Source: Trebouxia sp. TZW2008 (Eukaryota > Chlorophyta > Trebouxiophyceae > Trebouxiales > Trebouxiaceae). Taken from it: a stretch of 64,000 bases of DNA. This document shows, piece by piece, positions 28,601 through 36,113 of this stretch. The notes beneath the pieces are model-generated. The model did no database searches. It saw nothing but the letters and a program-made list of their open reading frames with translations, and was not told where the DNA came from. The stretch is taken from the NCBI GenBank assembly GCA_002118135.1, contig BDIU01000360.1:124001-188000 (forward strand). The letters run 5' to 3'. The position numbers and the translations under genes are program-made. The stretch's first letter is position 1; each line of letters opens with the position of its first letter.

Positions 28601-31600
28601 GGGTGATGCAGCTCATAACAACGCTGGCTTGCCTGTGTTTGACTGCTCAAAGTGCTTGCTTCAAGGTTGTCATTGCTGTGACTTTCTTGAAGCAAAGTCA
28701 CAATTTTCACTACAGTTTCAGCTATTTGTGTAGCTGCAGAGCGTATTGACCACAGGCAGACCAGCCTGCTTGTGAGCTCTTAGCGGTCAGATAGCTGATC
28801 TGTGTGCAGACACGTCAGCTGCATGAATTGCTGCAGCTCACAAGCAGGCTGACTTGCCAGAGTTTGAGTGCTCCAACTGTGGCTAGCTTGAGGCACAGTG
28901 CCAAATTCACCACAGTTTCAACCATGTGTTTGCATGGGATGACAATCAAAGGCAGTGCAGCTCACAAGCAGGCTGACTTTCCAGAGTTTGAGTGCTCCAA
29001 CTGTGGCTAGCTTGAGGCACAGTGCCAAATTCACCACAGTTTCAACCATGTGTTTGCATGGGATGACAATCAAAGGCAGTGCAGCCCGCTTGTAAGCTGT
29101 ACCATTTGATGCAGCTGACTTGTGTCCCACACTGCTTGTGCACGCGCTTCAGCTGGCAGGTGCTGCGGCTCACAAGAAGGCTGACTTGCCTGTCTCTGAG
29201 TGCTCAGATGGCTTGCTTGGAAGATTGTCATCGCATCACCTGTGACCAGCTTGAAGCACAGCAACAACCGTTTCAGCCATTTGTGCAGCTGCGAAGCGTG
29301 TCAATCACAGGCAGACCAGCAAGCTTGTGAGATGTAACCCTTGATGCAGCTGGTTTGCGCCCAACACCACCTGTGCACACCCTTCAGCTGGGTCAGAGGC
29401 AGCAGCTCACAAGCAGGCTGGCTTGCCTGTGTCTCAGTGCTCAGATGGCTTGCTCAGAAGCTTGTCATTGCAACCTCTGTGACTATCTTGGAGCAACATC
29501 TCAGTTTCACAGTAGCTTCGACCAACTATGCGGGCTCCAGACGTAGCAATCAGCGGCAGACCAGTGGACCTATGAGCTGCAGCACTTGAAGCAGCTGATT
29601 GGTGCCCCTCACTACCTGTGCACACGCAGATGCTTTGGGTGATGCAGCTCATAAGAGTGCTGGCTTGCCTGTGTTTGACTGTCCCAAGTGCTTCCTCCAA
29701 GACTGTCATTGCTGTGACTCTCTTAAAGCAAAGTTGCAGTTTCACCACGGTTTTAGCCATTTGTGTGGCTGCTGAGTGTAGCAATCAAAGGCAGCCCAGC
29801 CCGCTTGTGAGAGCTGTGGCATGTATTGCATCTGGTCTGTGTGCAACATATCAGCTGCACCAATTGCTGCAGCTCACAAGAAGGCTGGCTTGCTTGTGCT
29901 CAAATTCTCAAATGGCTTACTCAGAAGCTTTTGATCTCGAGATGTGTGCATACCATGGAGCATAGTCCCACTTCACAACAGATGCAGCGATCAATGCAAC
30001 TGCTGAGTGTGGCAATCAACGGCACACCAGCCCGCTTACAAGCTGTAGCATTTGATGCAGCTGATTTGTGTCCGACACTGCCTGTGCACATGCTGCAGCT
30101 GGGAGGTGCTGCGGCTCACAACAAGGCTGGCTTGCCTTTGCTTGACTGCTCAAATCACTTGCCCAAAGGATTTTCATGCCGCAATCTGTGCCAACTCTTG
30201 TGCACTCACGTTCAGCCTTGCTGTAGCTTGATTGCTGCCTGAGATGATACAACCTGTCAGAAACATGAGATGGATTTCCCATTTGCGCTCGTTCAAAATC
30301 AGTAAAAAAGAGGTTTTGTGACTGCAGGGACTTTCCTGTGAACCAATACACATTGCCGCAAGTCTGGGATGGTGTGAAGAACCAAGTGGATTATGCTGCT
30401 AAACAGCAAGAAGTGGAGGAGTTCAACCAGAACCATGTTTGGAAAAAGAGAGGTTGCGCCATCACGTGCACAAGGTGAGAACTTTCGGTCAGCATGCCTG
30501 TTCAATACCGTCCGTAACACTAATCATGATGATGATTCTGATCCTGATCAAGGATCATGACATAGACGCCTGAAAGTAGAAACAATATTACTGATCATGC
30601 TTGTGACAGTGCTTATACTAACAACGACAATAACAACAACAGCAATGGCAATGATAGTAATGATCACGCCAATAACAATGATGACAGATCAGATGCTTTC
30701 AAACTGGTGTTGGTTGTGCAAACTCAGGCCGGTTTGTTTTGAGCGTCGTATGGTATGGCTATCTATGCATCAATGACTTACAAGTAGTGAAACAATGGCG
30801 TAATCCAATTCTCTGCAAGCCTCATTGTACAACGTGCCTTTATTTATGTCTGGCACAAATTGTTTCCCTGCATTGTGCATTCTGCTATGTGCACTTTGTT
30901 CAACATGTGCACTGTAGCACGTCAGCATCTGCACATGTTGACGTCACAACAGTGCAGTGATTGACATGATGCAGCGATCATATTGAAGAGAGTTCACGTG
31001 GTGCAGTGGACACTGCTGGAAACAGGTTTGTACCACGTGAATTATAAGATGACACAAGCCACATCAAAGTGTGCCAAGAAACTTGGTTTCTTAGACTTGC
31101 TTATACCATGCTTCAAACGTGGACAAAAAACATTGCAACTCCTGAACAAGACGCGCATTGTCGTTATGAACATGGTGCTCTGCCTCGGTACACATTCCAA
31201 TATCTGTGAAAGACCAAGCCACAGCTGTGTTACACAGGACATACCTTCACTTAGTGGCCTCTTCAAGGAATCAGAGCAAATGATGATTGCGTTATCAGGC
31301 AGCATGCATGCATTTGGCACACAAGCCAAAGCAGTGCTGTGTTGCTTGCTGATAGCAAATGTTGCATCAGTTGGCATTGTGTAAAAGGAAAAAGCAGTTG
31401 GAGATCTGTCAAGCTTCTGCACAAGGATCCGTCTGTCAGTGCAGCTGTCAGTGTCTGTGTTGGTGGGTGTGCAACTATGACTCACGGCGGCGTCGAGTGT
31501 GGCAAAACAGTCAAATTCCAAGCTACATGAATGGTGGCCTTCCATCTCAATCAGAACTGCATGCTAGGACTAGACGTGTTCAGCACTCACCATAAGGTGA

Positions 31601-34600
31601 TAGCTGACTTCTTTTTTGCATGGGCATGCAGATTTGACTGTGCGCCTCCACCAATCAATGCAGCTGTCAGTGTCTACGCCGATGGCTCTGTGACTGTGAC
31701 TCATGGCGGAATCGAGTGTGGTCAAGGACTGAGCACCAAAGTTAAGCAGGTCAGTCATCTTCAACAGGCTGTTTACTGCTTGCCAGGCCACACTATTTCT
31801 GGTTTCACTTCCACATGGCAAAACGGCTGAGCAATTTTGCAAGAGCCTGTGCATCAGAAAAAGTTACCTGTCTCTGGACGCTGCAATGCTCGCCTACGTC
31901 ATTCAATGCTATGCATGTGCGACGTGGGAGGCCAATGTAGAAAATACAGCAGATCCATCAGCAGCGTCAGAGATCTGCTGACTTTGCATAAAATCATCTC
32001 AATTCTGCATCATAGCACGCTCTTGATACAAGAAATTTTTTCACAGCATGCTGCTTCATACAGACTAGGTGGCATATTCCAAACTATAAAATGCTGCGTT
32101 GGAGATGGCAGCCTTTGTCTTGGGTTCAGTGCACCCAAGTCCACGCTTGTCTTCACCGTGCATCATCAAAACAGCAGCTGCTGCAAGTATAGCAAGCGTG
32201 AGGTGCTGGGACGGTACCAACGGCTGTGGTCATTCTCAAGTGCTTCCTGCAGATGGCAGCCTTTGCTCTGGGTCAACTTCTACCAGAGGCACAGCGGCCT
32301 TTCCCGATGGACATGATCCACATCAACGACACCAGAAGCGACATTGTCCCTAACGCAGGTGGGTCACCTGACTGTGGACCTGATCTTTTCAAGCTGCAAA
32401 ACCCAAAAAATCCATTCCCCAAAGAATATGCTGCAGATTAAGGTGCACAGTCTGCATTGCGTCATTTGACTGTTCTTTGATCAGATTGTGCTGCAATTCT
32501 GACTGGTTTTCTCGTAAGAGACTGCTGAACTTTGCCAGGACGTGACATTTTGCTGCATCACCCTTTGAGCTGTTGGCTCAGTTGTGCTACCTGGATCTGT
32601 TTGAACAGGCCTGCATGCAGACCTGCAGCCATGTACAGCCAAATCTGCAACACAGAGAGATGATCCTGTACAACCATGAGTAGTGTCAGCTGTGATGCAA
32701 CAGGTCCAACATGGTCCAGTACCAGTTCAGAAGGCTGTGTGGCCGCCATAGAACAAGCCTGTGCCAAGATCTGCAGCCGTCTACAGCCACATCTACAACA
32801 GAAGGAGACAACCTGGGCAACGTGGCAGGCTACTGTGAAAGAAGTGCAGGATGGGTCAGCAGTCACGCCTGCCTCTGTGATGCTTTCGGCTTATGGGTTC
32901 TACGACGGCACGCGAAGGGACAAGCATGGACGTACAACCAAAGGTATGGGCCGCTGTCAGATGTGCTGGAGCATCATGACTCTGTTGTGCTTTTTGGTGA
33001 TGCGTTTTACGACAACAAGCAGAGGGACAAGCATGGACGTACCACCAAAGGTATGGGTGGCTGTAGGTTTTGATGTGTGCATGATGACCCTCTGTGATGC
33101 TTTTGGCTCAGGGGTTTCTGTGACAGCACCCACAGAGACAAGTGCGGATGTACCACCAAAGGTATGGGTGGCTGTAGGTTTTGCTGTGTGCATGCTGACC
33201 CTCTGTGATGCTTTTGGCTCAGGGGTTTCTGTGACAGCACCCACAGAGACAAGTGCGGCTGTACCACCAAAGGCATGGGTGGCTGTAAGGTTTATTGTGT
33301 GCATGATGACCCTCTGTGATGCTTTTGGCTCAGGGGTTTCTGTGACAGCACCCACAGAGACAAGTGCGGATGTACCACCAAAGGTATGGGTGGCTGTAGG
33401 GTTTATTGACTGCATGATGATCCTCTGTGATGCTTTCGGCTTATGGGTTCTATGACGGCATGCAAAGGGACAAGCCTGGACGTACTACAAAAGGTATGGG
33501 CAGTTTCCACGCTTCCTGCATGCATGATAACCCTGTGTCATGCTGTTGCCGCATGGCATTTACCACAACACCTGAAGAGATAAGCGCTGTCGCATTTCCA
33601 AAAGGCACTGGGCAGCTGTTGGCTTTGCTGCGCGCACAATTCCTCCCTGTGATGCTTTGCGCTTATGGCTTCTATGACGGCACACAGAGAGACAAGCATA
33701 GACGTACGACAAAAGGTACGGGCAGCCGTCAAATTTGCATTGTTCACAGTGTGCCTTGCGTCCTGACACTGAACTGCACACCATCAGTGTACAGAGCACC
33801 TGTCGTTGGCTGCTTTGCCATGTGCATGCTGACCCTGTGCTTTGGACAGGAACCTGCATTTTGATGCGAAGCATCATTCTCCTTGTTTCGTCCTTCTGCC
33901 TTGGAACGTGCAGCAGGCAATACATCGCATGAATTGCAAACAGTCAGCATCTGTGTTGGCAATGATACCTTGTCCTGAGTTGTGCAGCTCAGATTGCTGT
34001 CAACCCCCAATGCTGTTTTGTACCACCAGCCTTCAGCCCTCCGCCACCTCTCTGCCCCAATGTTGAGACTACAGTAAACTCTCTTTGTAAAGAATCGTTT
34101 GGTAACCAAGAAATTTGTCCTTACATTGAACTGCCCTTACTCAGAGGGATCACTGCAGCCAGAATGCAGTGATTGGTCACCAATGGCGTTGTCCTTACGT
34201 CGAGATTGTCCTTACATTGAGTGTCCTTACAAAGATAGTTTGCTGTAGTATGGCCTCCTTGAATGTGCCAGTGCATGAGCATAGCAAGCTCAACAATATC
34301 CCTGCTTTGCAGGCTCAAAGAGCTTTACTTTCCTCAACTACATCTCCTTTGCTGCTCTGAAGCTGAGTTCAGAATGGAAGCAGATCCAATTGCCTTGCTT
34401 TGCAGCCTCAAAAAGCTCCACCCCTCAAACAAACCTCCAAAATCTTGCTCAAATGCAGTTCTCTGATGTACAGGCTCAAAAAGCTCCATTCCTCTCAAGT
34501 ACACCTCCTTTGGCGCTGCTTTTTCAGAGATGGAAATTGATCTGCTGACTGGCGAGAAGACCATTCTGCGTAGCGATCTGTACTTTGATTGCGGCCGCAG

Positions 34601-36113
34601 CCTCAACCCAGCTGTAGACATTGGCCAAGTGAGACCTTGTAACTGCTGTTTGCTGTGTATTCTGCCCTGTGATTCTTGTTTGCTAGCGCTGCGATCAAGA
34701 ACAAACACAGCAGCTGCTAGATCCACCAGAAAAGAGTGGGACTTGCACTTTGACTGATGACGCAGTTGTAGACTTGAAAGAGATGCAATTTTTCAGCGTT
34801 TGATTGCTGCAGTTTCTGCCTTGCAACTGCTGGATGCTGTGATATTGAGCAGTGGGCAAATGAAACGAGAAAGGCGATGAGTTCAATGACAGACGTTTGC
34901 ATGTGTCCATGACTTTCTGCTGTTGCCGCTCCCAATGCAGCTGTCTGCTCTTTTTGCACAGAGCTGTGCCAAAATCAGCATGTGAATTTAATCAGTTTTT
35001 GACTGTGATTGAAGGCTCAGCACATTCAGAAAGCTGATTATGCTGCAGCTCTGTACATGTGGACAGCTGCATTGTGATTGACAACATCACTCTGATGAGA
35101 GGCTAGTTACAGACATACTTCGCAAGTCTAATGATCCCGTCCTTCACCGTGCACTCTTGATTTTGTTCAGATGCAAGAACACTGAGTGCAAACTGAAGGG
35201 GCCTTCTTCATGGGCATGGGTCTGTTCACCTCTGAGGAGTTTCTTGTCCAACCACTCACTGGCAAGCTTGTCAGTGACAGCACTTGGACCTATAAGATCC
35301 CCACAGCAATGCGTCAATGCTCATTGTGGAGTGTGCCTGATGCAAGAATGCTGTACGCAGATCGAGGGAGCCTTCATCATGGGCATGGGACTGTGCACCT
35401 CAGAGGAGATTCTAGTCCAGCCACTCACTGGCAAGCTACTCAGTGATAGCACGTGGACCTATAAGATCCCTACCGCAGCAGACATCCCTCGCCAATTCAA
35501 TGTCACATTCCTGAAGGACTCGCCCAACATCCGTAGTGTCATGAGCAGCAAGGCTTCAGGAGAACCTTCAATGATGCTGTCCATGTCTGTCTTGTACGCA
35601 TTACGGAGGGCTGTACTGGCTGCTAAGAACAGCATGGCTGGGGCTGCTGCCAATGGCCCTGCCCTGGTGCCTGGGGCTGCTGCCAATGGCTGTGCCCTGA
35701 CGCGTGGGGCTGCTGCCAACGGCTCTCGCCTCACCCCTGGGGTTGCCACCAATGGCCCTGCTCATCAGCAATGGCCTGCTGCTAACTGCCCTGCCTCGAA
35801 GCAGGCTCGCAATCCAGAAGATCACAGTGACAAAGCTGCAGAGCAACTTGAGGCAGTGACTCTGTCACAGCCCGGCGTAGCACAGGTCACTAGCCAGTCC
35901 AGCACTAGCTGTGCGATTGACAGCGGTGCTGTGGGCAAGCCTTTCTTTGTGCTGGAGGCGCCTGTGACGACGTGTCATGGGAAAGAGGCCATTGGGTATT
36001 TCAGCATTGCCAAGATGCTGAAAGCAGCTGCAGGGGAACCTGCAGCAATGGCAGCTGAAGGGGCTGCTGACCTCGAACATCATTCATCTGGAGAATGGGT
36101 GGTAGTGCATTAG
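5006..36113 (+). CDS. Aldehyde oxidase-type molybdenum hydroxylase, 3' part (spliced, 15 exons, partial)
   Basis: Exons read: 5006-5149, 6839-6989, 7506-7615, 8401-8594, 16004-16170, 17311-17454, 18561-18709, 21930-22043, 25038-25441, 30328-30474, 31632-31749, 32253-32362, 32690-32943, 34474-34628, 35361-36113. Phases match at every junction, but the 32362 donor is weak (GTCACC). The sum is about 1037 codons to a TGA/TAG stop at 36113. In this family the C-terminal half binds the molybdopterin cofactor and oxidises aldehydes or N-heterocycles with water as oxygen donor, passing electrons to 2Fe-2S and FAD domains. Those N-terminal domains are not seen here, so the 5' end lies before the window. 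VRGPG (rather than the xanthine dehydrogenase RGFGGPQ form) favours aldehyde oxidase over xanthine dehydrogenase. Two low-complexity insertions make this part longer than usual. The introns are very long and full of decayed exon copies. Family assignment is firm; substrate is unknown. Confidence 0.9.
5642..5867 (+). mobile_element. MITE-like element, copy 3, with duplicated end
   Basis: Related interior (GCAGTCAGAACACAGCGATTGG, CCTTACGATGAGTATCCTTAC) and a right end GGAGTTACTATACAGGAAGTTG. This terminal block of about 65 bases is present twice in tandem (5760-5815 and 5822-5880). It is more diverged than copies 1 and 2. Confidence 0.5.
6686..6800 (+). pseudogene. Decayed duplicate of oxidase exon 2
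   Basis: Directly before exon 6839-6989 lies a copy that begins with the same acceptor (gcactgcag) and encodes TSDEAVCVADVGISTR. It loses frame after about 20 codons: the bases matching the original KLGKVN segment are shifted. An open frame runs through both copies (from 6641), which makes the pair look like one long ORF, but only the second copy ends in a donor at the family-expected position. Confidence 0.8.
8251..8896 (+). pseudogene. Three duplicate fragments around oxidase exon 4
   Basis: Fragments starting at 8251 and 8292 repeat the opening of exon 8401-8594 (GTGGA-GCA..., GTGCA-ACAGAAAGAGG). The block 8776-8896 repeats the last 120 bases of the exon with only a handful of changes and encodes LSIAEAIKANSYFDPPIDL. 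It has a one-base insertion next to the donor, so its phase differs (0 instead of 2). Its upstream side is a C-rich stretch (8660-8765) without a convincing acceptor. It is probably not used. Confidence 0.85.
8401..16170 (+). CDS. Oxidase exons 4-5: end of hammerhead and start of first Mo-binding region
   Basis: Exon 8401-8594 (phase 0 to 2) encodes VEAERGAQAVEVEYIED, then LSIAEAIKANSYFDPP, corresponding to the A-A--V-VEYE...L-I-EAI segment of the family. It joins exon 16004-16170 across a 7.4-kb intron through a split AG|G codon. That exon encodes YKLPSQQHFYMEPQGAVVLP and FTVTSSTQCLDAVQKAVAET, the canonical Q-HFYMEPQ and STQ-P motifs of the first molybdopterin-binding region. The intron carries duplicates of exon 4, a private tandem array at 12900-15880, and the independent ORF at 10310-10882. 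Confidence 0.93.
9890..10210. repeat. Direct repeat before the nested ORF
   Basis: CACCGTTTGCTGGTAGCGCTGCAAGTGTCACC at 9898 recurs as CACTGTTTGCTGATACTGGT... at 10138. They flank about 240 bases and the second copy abuts the change to CpG-richer sequence holding the 190-codon ORF. Confidence 0.6.
10310..10882 (+). CDS. Intron-nested 190-codon ORF, unknown
   Basis: This open frame lies wholly inside the 7.4-kb oxidase intron between exons 4 and 5. The deduced protein is mixed alpha/beta in composition, with segments such as LDPRQFIFVKFSNMLSFWFP and FDCIFRPPIRRDGSKLVCYN, and ends AGLLQNSP before TGA. There is no signal peptide or membrane segment. I recognise no family. Unlike its surroundings the stretch from about 10200 to 10880 is non-repetitive and richer in CpG, as if inserted or a retained small gene. 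A 38-codon frame from ATG 10237 overlaps its start in another phase. It may be a nested single-exon gene, an inserted retrocopy or viral remnant, or chance. Confidence 0.4.
   Translation: MLASSRSQVKAHGGDNAWMLPFDQMLLDVSKFCSPAECMPQRALIRAPSEDLDDTLFEKNNMVSRAGLSLALDPRQFIFVKFSNMLSFWFPFEQDGPLRRIAVYADAWNTDRAFDCIFRPPIRRDGSKLVCYNGGTMRTFRLVKKSSKVMAQRTSRGYQYSVEPSPFTFERMADVFSAYVQSAGLLQNSP
12103..12193. repeat. Long near-perfect inverted repeat (hairpin)
   Basis: Arms of about 36 bases: TGCAGTGGGTTTGACATGCT... at 12103-12138 and its complement at 12158-12193, with a loop of about 19 bases that itself repeats part of the arm (GCATGTCAAACCC). Looser versions of the arm occur at about 11220 and 11550. It lies in the oxidase intron between exons 4 and 5. 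Confidence 0.8.
12900..15890. repeat. Private tandem array in the exon 4-5 intron
   Basis: About eleven diverged units of roughly 250-280 bases. Markers are CTGCATGTTCTGCTGGAAGGCAG at about 13045, 13318, 13568, 13745, 14003, 14245, 14560, 14805, 15057, 15385 and 15650, CTGGCTCA-TGTGACCTT, and GGGCATCTTGAGTTGCA. The array stops about 110 bases before exon 16004. Open frames within it are incidental. Confidence 0.85.
14285..14358. repeat. Inverted repeat with 29-base arms
   Basis: CGGTCACATCACATAGCTTG... at 14285-14313 is complementary to 14330-14358 with about one mismatch and a 16-base loop. It lies inside the tandem array of the same intron, of which one unit has apparently been inverted. 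Confidence 0.75.
17011..17188 (-). mobile_element. MITE-like element, copy 2, inverted
   Basis: About 178 bases ending GTTACAAAGAGAGTTTACTGTA, whose complement is the terminal repeat of copy 1. The other end is TACAGTAACTTCTTGACATA. Its interior contains the reverse complement of the copy 1 interior (CTTGGT-CCCAGTTGCATTGTCCTTACGTCGAGA on the complement). It lies in an oxidase intron. Confidence 0.6.
17311..22043 (+). CDS. Oxidase exons 6-8: GGGFGGK loop to VRGPG
   Basis: Exon 17311-17454 gives VCRRVGGGFGGKATRPMPVA and then AAHKLGKQVRLSYNR, the near-invariant molybdopterin-contacting GGGFGGK loop. Exon 18561-18709 gives GGRSETEVDYSVGFDENGII and AGAFQELAWNDLYGVMTGLD. Exon 21930-22043 gives HLEGKLCRTNLVPRTIVRGP ending GFLNAVMIMEQ. 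Junction phases are 1, 1, 0 and 0. VRGPG is the aldehyde-oxidase form. The third exon is preceded by fragments of itself at about 21509 and 21699-21745. Confidence 0.92.
18738..18937 (+). pseudogene. Two further copies of the 3' half of oxidase exon 7
   Basis: The segment coding AGAFQELAWNDLYGVMTGLD with its GTAAGC donor (about 18646-18715) recurs at 18738-18793 (AAWNDFVSIRTGLDM|GTGAGC) and at 18869-18943 (SAFQELAWNGFYGVMAGFDL|GTAAGC). The last copy has its own possible acceptor (tgcatgcag) and an open frame, so it could serve as an alternative exon. The middle one is too divergent. Confidence 0.8.
19180..20860. repeat. Private tandem array in the exon 7-8 intron
   Basis: Five units of roughly 330-570 bases marked by TCAAGCGCTTGCTTGACAGCAT at about 19200, 19530, 19865, 20250 and a diverged one at 20825. 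Confidence 0.8.
20879..20975. repeat. Hairpin with partial direct duplication
   Basis: Arms TACAAGGATACCCCGAGCA... (20879-20903) and complement (20911-20935) differ at one position, with a 7-base loop. The right end GTATCCTTGTACTCATAGAA is then repeated once more directly downstream. Confidence 0.8.
22390..24420. repeat. Two private arrays in the exon 8-9 intron
   Basis: Three units of about 390 bases marked by CGTGCGGTCTGTTGCC and TTTGGACCATGCTA (about 22400, 22800, 23180). Then about five units of about 110 bases at 23960-24420 marked by GTGAAACAAGCATTCAGACT and TTTGTGGGTTTGCAGCTC. Confidence 0.8.
24703..24780 (+). repeat. Dispersed repeat, copy 2
   Basis: AAAACGCAAGCTAGACAGGC... then GGTACGTACTGGAGCAATCA and GCTGCCTCCAA. 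It shares most positions with the 51625 copy. It is preceded by a short CATT tract. Confidence 0.65.
24874..25560 (+). pseudogene. Duplicates flanking oxidase exon 9 (5' copy 24874-24960, 3' copy about 25512-25560)
   Basis: The 5' copy has an intact acceptor in the same context (GACTGATTTTGT...CAG) and encodes VLEHLAGFLGADVTLMCERN followed by FMRPHDLL. It then reaches a stop (TAA at about 24974) with no donor. The 3' copy repeats the last 40 bases (GCAGAAGCTG...GGGCCG), but its donor reads GC instead of GT. The true exon lies between them. Confidence 0.82.
25038..30474 (+). CDS. Oxidase exons 9-10, with hydrophilic insertion
   Basis: Exon 25038-25441 begins VLEHVAGFLGADATLIRERN, equivalent to the IIEHVA...(R)-N segment. 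It then runs into about 90 residues rich in Ser, Asn, Lys, Glu and Asp with a duplicated SANSK-DEE unit, where relatives have a short linker. The split codon CG|G joins it to exon 30328-30474, encoding DFPVNQYTLPQVWDGVKNQV and VEEFNQNHVWKKRGCAITCT, matching the family's YTLP-IWD and FN--N-WKKRG motifs. The 4.9-kb intron between them is almost wholly one tandem array. Confidence 0.9.
25850..30230. repeat. Large private tandem array filling the exon 9-10 intron
   Basis: Roughly nineteen units averaging about 225 bases, marked by GCTGCAGCTCACAAGAAGGC followed by TGGCTTGCCTGTGTTTGAGTG and TTTCAGCCATTTGTGTAGCTGC, at intervals from 26030 to 30130. Units differ by 10-30 percent. A 120-base segment at 28840-28957 is repeated almost exactly at 28963-29080, a recent event. 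Confidence 0.88.
31427..31530 (+). pseudogene. Decayed duplicate of oxidase exon 11
   Basis: This copy encodes SAAVSVCVGGCATMTHGGVE and then CGKTVKFQAT followed by a stop. The QGLSTKVKQ end, which touches the cofactor, is destroyed and there is no donor. The true exon is about 200 bases downstream. Confidence 0.8.
31632..32943 (+). CDS. Oxidase exons 11-13: QGLxTKVxQ region
   Basis: Exon 31632-31749 encodes VSVYADGSVTVTHGGIECGQ followed by GLSTKVKQ, the cofactor-contacting G-E-GQG--TK--Q motif. Exon 32253-32358/62 encodes MAAFALGQLLP and DMIHINDTRSDIVPNA. Exon 32690-32943 encodes SSTSSEGCVAAIEQACAKIC (family (S/T)S(E/D)--C-A---AC) and LSAYGFYDGT. Joining the last two in frame requires the weak donor at 32363; the strong GTGGGT at 32359 leaves the wrong phase with every AG tested before 32690. 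Either an unusual donor or a base error is implied. Confidence 0.85.
32103..32137 (+). pseudogene. Fragment duplicating the start of oxidase exon 12
   Basis: The bases GAGATGGCAGCCTTTGT and following repeat the start of exon 32253 (MAAFALG) with a short open stretch, then diverge. A usable acceptor is lacking (GGAG in place of TGCAG). Confidence 0.6.
32875..33725 (+). repeat. About eight tandem copies of the 3' end of oxidase exon 13 with its splice donor
   Basis: A unit of about 110 bases repeats from the real exon end (donor at 32944) onward. Copies are centred near 33010, 33125, 33235, 33345, 33450, 33570 and 33690. Each contains the CTCTGTGATGCTTT region and ACAAGCATGGACGTAC-like sequence ending AAAG|GTATGG. 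Because the unit avoids stops in one frame, a 259-codon open frame (32676-33455) crosses the array, but family alignment supports splicing at the first donor. Central units are almost identical, so the expansion is recent. Confidence 0.85.
34069..34248 (+). mobile_element. MITE-like element with TA-flanked terminal inverted repeats (copy 1)
   Basis: About 180 bases, bounded by TACAGTAAACTCTCTTTGTAA and the inverted TACAGCAAACTATCTTTGTAA (19 of 21 identical). The ends start at TA, and there are internal CCTTACA/TGTCCTTAC motifs. Ends of this type and TA targets fit Tc1/mariner-pogo-derived non-autonomous elements. It lies in the last-but-one oxidase intron. Confidence 0.6.
34308..34440 (+). 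pseudogene. Two decayed copies of the start of oxidase exon 14
   Basis: TTTGCAGGCTCAAAGAGCTTTA and following (34303-34381), then TTTGCAGCCTCAAAAAGCTC (from 34393), repeat the acceptor and first codons of exon 34474-34628. The first continues through a recognisable TTTGCTGCTCTGAAGCTGAG region with frame-breaking changes. Confidence 0.75.
34474..36113 (+). CDS. Oxidase exons 14-15: catalytic Glu and C-terminus
   Basis: Exon 34474-34628 encodes YTSFGAAFSEMEIDLLTGEK and SDLYFDCGRSLNPAVDIGQ, strongly family-like. Terminal exon 35361-36113 encodes IEGAFIMGMGLCTSEEILVQ, TWTYKIPTA and SSKASGEPSMMLSMSVLYAL. GEP holds the Glu expected to be the catalytic base. After about residue 90 of this exon the protein departs from relatives: four imperfect repeats around GAAANG and GVATNG, then a polar stretch, before a relic of the usual C-terminus at KPFFVLEAPVTT. 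The stop is at 36111-36113. A TGTAA motif at about 36200 is a possible algal polyadenylation signal. Confidence 0.92.
35173..35312 (+). pseudogene. Duplicate of the 5' part of oxidase terminal exon, acceptor lost
   Basis: This copy encodes TEGAFFMGMGLFTSEEFLVQ and LVSDSTWTYKIPTAMRQ, very close to the true exon at 35361. The acceptor has become TGCAAACTG where the functional one is CGCAGATCG, so AG is missing at the expected point. The coding part has accumulated mostly silent or conservative differences. Confidence 0.85.

Noticed and set aside
25850..30230. CRISPR-like array of regularly spaced repeats
   Set aside because: Units are about 225 bases, diverged, without constant short repeats and unique spacers, and the DNA is eukaryotic intron.
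30983..31545. Overlapping 133- and 167-codon frames on opposite strands
   Set aside because: They fall in an oxidase intron, overlap a decayed exon copy, and show no recognisable domain.
32676..33455. 259-codon open frame taken as a single exon
   Set aside because: After the first donor at 32944 the sequence is a tandem array with no family similarity, and exon 34474 joins in phase to 32943.
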